Shown here: positions 58,460 to 64,000 of the stretch, in pieces
Numbering within the stretch: the first letter of the stretch is position 1
How the letters are laid out: every line of letters starts with the position of its first letter
NCBI GenBank assembly: GCA_950295325.1
Contig: OX485808.1
Coordinates: 25,008,527 to 25,072,526 of the forward strand
From: Polytrichum commune
Taxonomy: Eukaryota > Streptophyta > Polytrichopsida > Polytrichales > Polytrichaceae
Reading direction: 5' to 3'
Length of the DNA stretch: 64,000 nucleotides
Position numbers and translations under genes: made by a program
Notes under the pieces: generated by a model
What the model saw: the letters and a program-made list of their open reading frames with translations, nothing else
Database searches by the model: none
What the model was told of the DNA's origin: nothing

Positions 58460-60233
58460 GGGCCGGTTTACAGTACGGTGGAGAAGGCCTCTGGTCGGTC
58501 AAGAATGCTTGGCCAAGACATGGTTATATGAGGCAAATGGTGGATGTGCCGGAGAAGAATTAAAGGCAATAAAATATTTCTTAAGGAGTCTTGACCGGTT
58601 GAAGTCTAAACACCTAGAGGAGAAGTTTAGCAGAGAAGTCCACCGGTGAAGAGAAGTTCACCTAATGGTGAAGATTTTTTGTGATAAAAAACCATAATTC
58701 TCTACATTCACATTGTATCAAAAGATTTCAACAAGAATTGTGTTCATAAGAAATGTGTAATATAATGTTCAATTTTATTCAAAAGATAATGAAAATTGCC
58801 AAATTGCCAATTGTCAAGTTTGGCCCATCTAGGAAATAAATGTCTCCTTGGGTGTTTAAGAATGAAGAGGGGGGAAACCCATACACATTGGACAAAGCAC
58901 TACTCTTTGGTATTATTTAAGACATGCTCTCCTCTTAATCATCCTCATCAATTTCTCTCTTCTTATCTTTGATCTTCAATCATGGATAATCGAAGAAGAG
59001 AGATTTTGTGCTCTCTTATGATCTTGATGGTTTTGAAGTATTTTATCGTTTCAACTATGGCGATACAAAAAACCATCATGTATCACCATAATGCTTCAAT
59101 TATGATGATGACAAAAAAAAAATCGCTAAGGAGCTACTACAACAAAGAGAGAGCTGACTTTTCAATGCTTTTTGCAAAGCTTGAACTTCCTCTTTTCAGA
59201 GGCCTAATCCTTCAATGTCTTCTTCATTGCAATGCAAGGGTGGATGGGTGGGAACTTTTTCATAACCCTCATTACCTCGAATCTAACCTTCTCATCATAT
59301 CGTTTTAAGGCTAAGTATGTTCAATGCTCTTTGCAAATGCCCATGTCTAATTGTATGTAAACAATACAAACATGTAATAATACGATATACTGTACTTTCA
59401 TAAGTATTTGTATCATACTTAGGGTTTCAGTACTCATACATTGTTCCTAAGTACCCAAAAACAAATTGTGGTTGACCCCATCATACCTTTGTAGATCTAA
59501 TTACCTCTCTTCATGCATTGCTCCAACAAGGATGTACCCTAACTATTATATATATGGAAAATATACCAGGAGATATGCCTAGTAGTATCAACCAAAAGAA
59601 ATGCATAAAATGTCATATTCACAATACTTCGTAGTATTGTAAGTGTGAAGGGCCTGCCTCACCTGTGCCCATGCAACCAACCAACAAATAATTGAGGATT
59701 AGTTACGTACACGAGGTAAATAACAGCAGGACCCAGTTGTTATCCATATCATACACATTAAACTTACATTACATGCATAGTAGTATTGCTAATAGTAACA
59801 CTCATTACAAAATGTCAAATGGGTGTTCAAACCTGTTCTTTAGCCATGATTGTATCACCACAAGTAGAATGCTCTCCTTGGTGAATAGCCTTAATATCCT
59901 CTACTTCACTTAGCACACGTATCTAGTATCCCAGTAAGTGTGCTCCAAGTTACCTCACCAAGCCCTTGTGTGAATGGTAAAAAAGAGCCTCTTTTAGGGT
60001 TTACGGGTTTATATTGGAGATCTTACCCAAGGTAAGTTCTGTACAACCCTAATTTTACCACGTGTTAGGGATGTGTTCTACATCCTTAACCCTAGTCACC
60101 TTGTATCATTCATCTATACTTATGAACACTTAGTCCATACAGTAACTATTTTTTTATTCATGTGTGCATGATAGGTATAAAGTAAAGGAATACAAGCTTA
60201 AACAAAATATGTGGCTTTAGACAAGAGCAAGAT

Positions 60234-60272
<39 letters not shown>

Positions 60273-60602
60273 CTTGCCAACACCTTAGGTTTTGAAAAAA
60301 ACCAAATCTAAAATCTACGGTCCAGATCTGTTTTTGAAAATTAAATTTTTATTGAGTTGGGCTTCTCCGGAGGAGGAGTTTCTTGTCCAGCCTCAAGAGG
60401 CCGGAGAAGCCCAACTCCAAAAAGTGCCGCCATGTAGGTGGCCATGTCATTTTATCATCCATGAGAAAAGTTCACCACCATTGTTTTCTTCACCTAGTGT
60501 AAACACCCACCGGTCAAGAGTTGCATTTTCGACCAATCACAATTGAGAAACGCCCTTTTTTTCATGACTGGTGGACTTCTCCACCGTAGTGTAAACCGGC
60601 CC
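58460..60602. mobile_element. PIF/Harbinger-like transposon, 2143 bp
   Basis: The ends are inverted: GGGCCGGTTTACAGTACGGT at the left and GGGCCGGTTTACACTACGGT at the right (other strand), both continuing GGAGAAG. TAA flanks both sides (58457-58459 and 60603-60605), the three-base target preference of PIF/Harbinger elements. The interior has short frames only (the longest, 58982-59308, 108 codons, begins MDNRRREILCSL), with no DDE domain seen. It also contains a GA run at 60236-60271 and a hairpin with 20-bp arms at 60352-60371 and 60400-60419 (GAGTTGGGCTTCTCCGG). A related element lies at about 62459-63686. Confidence 0.8.
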
Positions 60603-60605
60603 TAA

Positions 60606-60705
60606 GGGTTAGTTTCCATGTAGGATGCTCGCCCACCATATTCTAGGTGGAATCTAAATTTTCACTAGAATATGGTGGGCGAGTAGCCTACTTGGAAACT
60701 AACCC
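60606..60705. mobile_element. 100-bp hairpin MITE next to the PIF-like element
   Basis: The arms read GGGTTAGTTTCCATGTAGGA (left) and GGGTTAGTTTCCAAGTAGGC (right, other strand), continuing through CTCGCCCACCATATTCTAG with only a few mismatches. It begins immediately after the TAA that closes the preceding element; TAG follows its right end. Confidence 0.85.
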
Positions 60706-61677
60706 TAGCTCCACCCAACTTTCCAAGTTCAGCTTAAATGTGTGAATAATAAACGGAAAATCTCAATTTGTTCAAGGGCTCACGAAATACAATTTGACAT
60801 ATTCCAAGGTCATGGAACCGACCTACATGGTTGAATAATGTTACGTGGAGTCCATATGCTTCAAGTTCTTAGTGCGCAAGTTAAGCTTTCAAATTCCAAT
60901 AGCAAACCCCGGAGAGGTGAGACAAAACATGAGCAAGTTGGCACCGTGAAGCAGTTGCTATGTACACAGTAACTAAAGTAAGAAGTTAAGGTCGGTGAGT
61001 TGGGTCGAGCAAAAAGCTAGTCCCAACTAACTCAAGTCCAAGCCTCACCTCCCAAAAGTGTTGCCATGTAGGCATCCATGTCATAGTTGGGACTTAGGAC
61101 TTGGGACCCCGTGTGAAGTGGTAAGTTCCAACTTCCATGCTCTCAACAGTTGAAATTGCATAGATTGACCTCAAGTGACTTCGGACTTAGGACTTGGAAC
61201 CCCATGTGAACCGGCCCTAAACACTACGCTAAATATTGTATGTAGCGGCTCCAATTTTATTTGCCTTGCTCAATACTAATTGTAAACTTCGCATGTAGTG
61301 TATGTTAAGGTAGAATTTAGCATTGTGTTTCAAGAACATAAATGGCCATAGTAAACCAACCTGTCAAAAATGACTAGTTGGTCACAATTTGTCGAAAGGG
61401 CAAAAAATGCTAGTTTACTACTTGACGTCAAGTTTGTCCCTAATGCATTTAGTATTTAGAACATCCACTAGTTGGTTTTTAATTTTTTTTGGTATTGAAC
61501 AGTCTATCCAGTAGTAGTAATTATTTGGTGTTAGTAACTTAGTTGGTCATAAAATGATTTGTAGGTCCAAAGTCATTAAAATGGCATTGCGAGTCTTTTA
61601 CTAGTTGACCGTTCTTTATGACCTCAGTGTGCCAAATGGTCATGAACTGGACAAAAGGCAAAAGCGTGTCATGATAG
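60706..61677. other. Intergenic region with transposon fragments
   Basis: A PIF-like right end (GTGAACCGGCCC followed by TAA) occurs at about 61206-61219, and phrases GACTTAGGACTTGG repeat at 61088 and 61182. 61222-61335 is a diverged fragment of the ACTAAATAT family (TTGCCTTGCTCAATACTAAT). No gene is recognised. Confidence 0.45.
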
Positions 61678-61980
61678 CTACACTAAATATGATATTTAGT
61701 GTTTGATTAGATTTAGTGTTTTACCACCCTACTATGCTCAACACTAATTTTCAATTCTTTGATAATTAGTGTTAGACATAAATGCGCCGCCGCCTTCCTT
61801 GTTGCCACCTCTTTCCTACTAAACACTAAATTCGTGCATGTAACTGCTTTCACATATTACCATAGATGATATTTAATGTTTGAGTTTACATTTAATGTTA
61901 CTTACTTTCATAGGGTTAGTGATATTTAGTGTAGTGTTCATATTTAGTGTATCTAACACTAAATATCATATTTAGCGTAG
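61678..61980 (+). mobile_element. ACTAAATAT-family MITE with a different interior
   Basis: The 303-bp element has ends CTACACTAAATATGATATTT and, on the other strand, CTACGCTAAATATGATATTT. The interior is unlike copies 1-3 and contains several extra copies of the terminal motif TTTAGTGT in both orientations. Confidence 0.8.
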
Positions 61981-62458
61981 TTGCAATGTTTTGACATGGT
62001 GGCAACCTACCAAGTTGATCCACCTAGTAGGTAGATGTTTTGAAGTATATAAGGATCGTCCTATAGCCTTTTGGCTCTCTTAGTACACATATGCGAATAT
62101 GGCTTAGACTCTTAAAGAAGGTGTGCATGCTTGTGAATTTTAGATCTGGACAAGTAACGTCCTGGAAATGTGTGGCAGTCCGGACATACAACAATCCTAG
62201 GAAACAAAGAGTAAGTGTTGAAAGAGGGATGTAAAGAGCATATTCATTACTGGTATTCTCCTATTGCTACTCTTCTTGTATGCTAACATAGTCCTTAGTG
62301 TTGACAAGACAAAGGTGTTGAATGTGTTATTGAAAATGTGCATCAAACAACTTGTGATGTAGTACCAAAGAATGCATTCGAATGTAGAATGAATGGGTAT
62401 GCATGGACATTACGCTCATGGGAGGATGTCCACAGCAAGAAGTGTAAGGTTTCTACTA
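61981..62458. other. Intergenic region
   Basis: No gene or clear repeat was recognised. Confidence 0.4.
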
Positions 62459-62867
62459 TGGCCGGCTTTGACCGTTTTGTGAAGTAGTTCGGTGGACTTC
62501 TCCTCTTGGTGAAGTTGTCCAATACACTTCTCCTATAGGTGGTTACACTACGGCTGGTCAAGACTTCTTAAGGCATTATTTTAGGGGATCGCTATTTCCA
62601 CACCTTTTTTGGCTAGATTCACACCTTTTTGCCGGTTCGGTTGCCGTGTCACTGAGGCGCTATATATGAGATTCTTCATGGTGCATCCGGACCGTTGATC
62701 CACCAAGGCCCATCCAAGGGCCTCAATGATCCTAGGTGGCGGTGGGGTGGGGGGCGGGGGTGGTGCTTGCCACCAAGGCGGGGTGGGGCCATGGGCCTCA
62801 TGTCTTTTTTGGGGAGGCCGGATTTAGGGTGGTGTCGGGCCTAGTGGCTAGGCCTACTTATTATATA

Positions 62868-62985
62868 ACTAGTTGGTTAGCCTTACTCTACTTACTAAAT
62901 GACTAGTTGGTTAGCCTTACTCTACTTACTAAATGACTAGTTGGTTACCCTTACTCTACTTACTAAATGACTAGTTGGTAAGCCT
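62868..62985 (+). repeat. 34-bp tandem array, left arm of foldback
   Basis: The unit begins ACTAGTTGGTTAGCCTTACT and continues CTACTTACTAAATG. About three and a half copies are present, with single-base variants (GGTTACCC). Confidence 0.85.
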
Positions 62986-63073
62986 CTCCAATACTTTAAC
63001 GCATCAAAGCTCAACTTCAAGACTTGCACATATACCACTCAAATATACATGTCCAATTAAGAAGAGTGACCAT

Positions 63074-63283
63074 AAGTAGAATAAGGCTAACCAACTAGTT
63101 ATTTAGTAAGTAGAGTAAGGCTAACCAACTAGTCATTTAGTAAGTAGAGTAAGGGTAACCAACTAGTCATTTAGTAAGTAGAGTAAGGCTAACCAACTAG
63201 TTATTTAGTAAGTAGAGTAAGGGTAACCAACTAGTCATTTAGTAAGTAGAGTAAGGGTAACCAACTAGTTATATAGTAAGTAG
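63074..63283 (-). repeat. 34-bp tandem array, right arm of foldback
   Basis: This is the complement of the left array, with about six copies, so the two arms differ in unit number. Confidence 0.85.
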
Positions 63284-63701
63284 GCCTAGCCACTGGGCCC
63301 GCCTAGCCACTAGGCCCGACACCACCCTAAATCCGGCCTCCCCAAAAAAGACATGAGGCCCACAGCCCCACCCCGCCTTGGTGGCAAGCACCACCCCCGC
63401 CCCCCACCCCATCGCCACCTAGGATCATTGAGGCCCTTGGATGGGCCTTGGTGGATCAACGGTCTGGATGCACCATGAAGAATCTCATATATAGCGCCTC
63501 AGTGACACGGCAACCGAACCGGCAAAAGGTGTGAAACTAGCCAAAAAAGGTGTGGAAATAGCGATCCCCTTATTTTATTGCTTTTTCATCTTCTCCGGCA
63601 TACCATCCCTCGCCTCAAACAACCATGTCTTGGGCGAAAGTTCTTGACCGACTAGTGCACTTCTCCACCGTAGTGTAAAGCAGCCCTAAGAATCGCCACT
63701 A

Positions 63702-64000
63702 CACTCTAACCTCGTTAATACAACACTCGTTTATACGACACCCTCGATATTACGACACATTTTTGCGAGACTAAACTTTTTAGTTCGAAACTCCCTCTTT
63801 TATATGACTACGACACTCGATAATGCGACATTTAGAATCTCCGTTTTGTCATATTAAAGAGGTAGTTAATGTTAAAATTCTTTTTCATTTTCACGTGGGA
63901 ACTACTTGGGAACTTAATGATAACTAGGGTTATTAGTGTAGAATGAACATGGTTGGGGTTAGAGTGGCCTCTCTTGCCTAGTATGTGGCCTTGTACACGG
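63702..64000 (+). mobile_element. Left end of a second pogo-like element, cut by the window edge
   Basis: It starts after a TA (63700-63701) with CACTCTAACCTCGTTAATAC, followed by subterminal repeats of the type TACGACAC (63729-63760 and 63806-63832). Such strings of TAATACGACAC near the end are characteristic of plant pogo/Tigger-like elements. The other end and any transposase lie outside the window. Confidence 0.55.

Larger units (their letters stand above)
62584..63569. mobile_element. Giant foldback element, 986 bp, 8-bp target duplication
   Basis: Two arms of about 400-490 bp are near-perfect reverse complements. They start GGGGATCGCTATTTCCACAC at the left and end with its complement at the right, and share the block around GGTGGTGTCGGGCCTAGTGG. 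Perfect 8-bp duplications TTATTTTA flank it at 62576-62583 and 63570-63577. The central spacer (about 62986-63073) is unique. Inner portions of both arms consist of 34-bp tandem units. There is no coding capacity; it resembles a hAT-sized target duplication with Foldback-type architecture. Confidence 0.9.
62459..63686 (-). mobile_element. PIF/Harbinger-like element interrupted by a foldback insertion
   Basis: The right end (63686, other strand) reads GGGCTGCTTTACACTACGGT and is followed by TAA. Its sequence inward matches 58460 onward: GGAGAAG, CGGTCAAGAA, CCAAGACATGGTT, GCCGGAGAAGA, GCAATAAAATA. After removing the inserted 986 bp and one target copy, the match resumes at TTAAGAAGTCTTGACC. 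The left boundary near 62459 (GGCCGGCTTTGACC) is approximate. Without the insert it would be about 235 bp. Confidence 0.65.

Noticed and set aside
62868-63283. Possible CRISPR-like array
   Set aside because: The 34-bp units are contiguous without spacers and form the arms of a foldback transposon in a eukaryotic genome.

Overview
The window is nuclear DNA of a plant-type eukaryote. It has long AT-rich intergenic stretches, genes interrupted by GT-AG introns, a plant-specific CASP-like membrane protein, and dense DNA-transposon debris. No bacterial operons, CRISPR arrays, rRNA genes or convincing intact tRNA genes were seen. A streptophyte (land plant or close algal relative) fits best. I cannot name the species from the sequence.

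Gene content is low. Three protein genes can be reconstructed with good support, all on the minus strand: (1) 126-2214, a three-exon CASP-like protein of the CASPL5 type (177 aa); (2) 9733-12746, an eight-exon, 470-aa divergent phosphoglycerate kinase; (3) 33942-34625, a single-exon lipoyl(octanoyl) transferase of the LipB/LIP2 family (227 aa). A fourth locus (37056-38920, minus) has three phase-0 exons of an unrecognised protein, perhaps related to tocopherol cyclase, and carries an in-frame TAG. A lysine-rich exon (35995-36189, plus) and a GC-rich ORF (46411-47148, plus) are weaker candidates. The three solid genes belong to unrelated housekeeping or membrane functions and show no sign of acting as a cluster.

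The segment 31781-34852, which contains the lipoyltransferase, is duplicated in direct orientation at 47356-50223. The second lipoyltransferase copy (49538-49976) is a broken pseudogene. In the duplicate this block is joined almost directly to a second block (39534-39760 in the original, 50230-50461 in the copy), so about 4.7 kb present in the original is missing there.

Mobile DNA dominates the rest. There is a pogo/Tigger-like element with TA target duplication and a nonsense-interrupted transposase tail (6515-7420), and the terminus of another at 63702-64000. A MITE family with termini reading CTACACTAAATATGATAT recurs across the window. There are two LINE 3' ends with a restriction-like endonuclease domain (53600-54660 plus; 55715-56085 minus). 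A hAT-like 756-bp element with 8-bp target duplication (50981-51736) contains a 69-bp near-palindrome. A dispersed family of long inverted ends carries the motif AACCGGTTGAAGTTC. Two PIF/Harbinger-like elements are present (58460-60602, and about 62459-63686). The second is split by a 986-bp giant foldback element (62584-63569) with perfect 8-bp target duplication. I found no clear new multi-gene system; the most distinctive structures are this nested foldback and the rearranged lipoyltransferase duplication.
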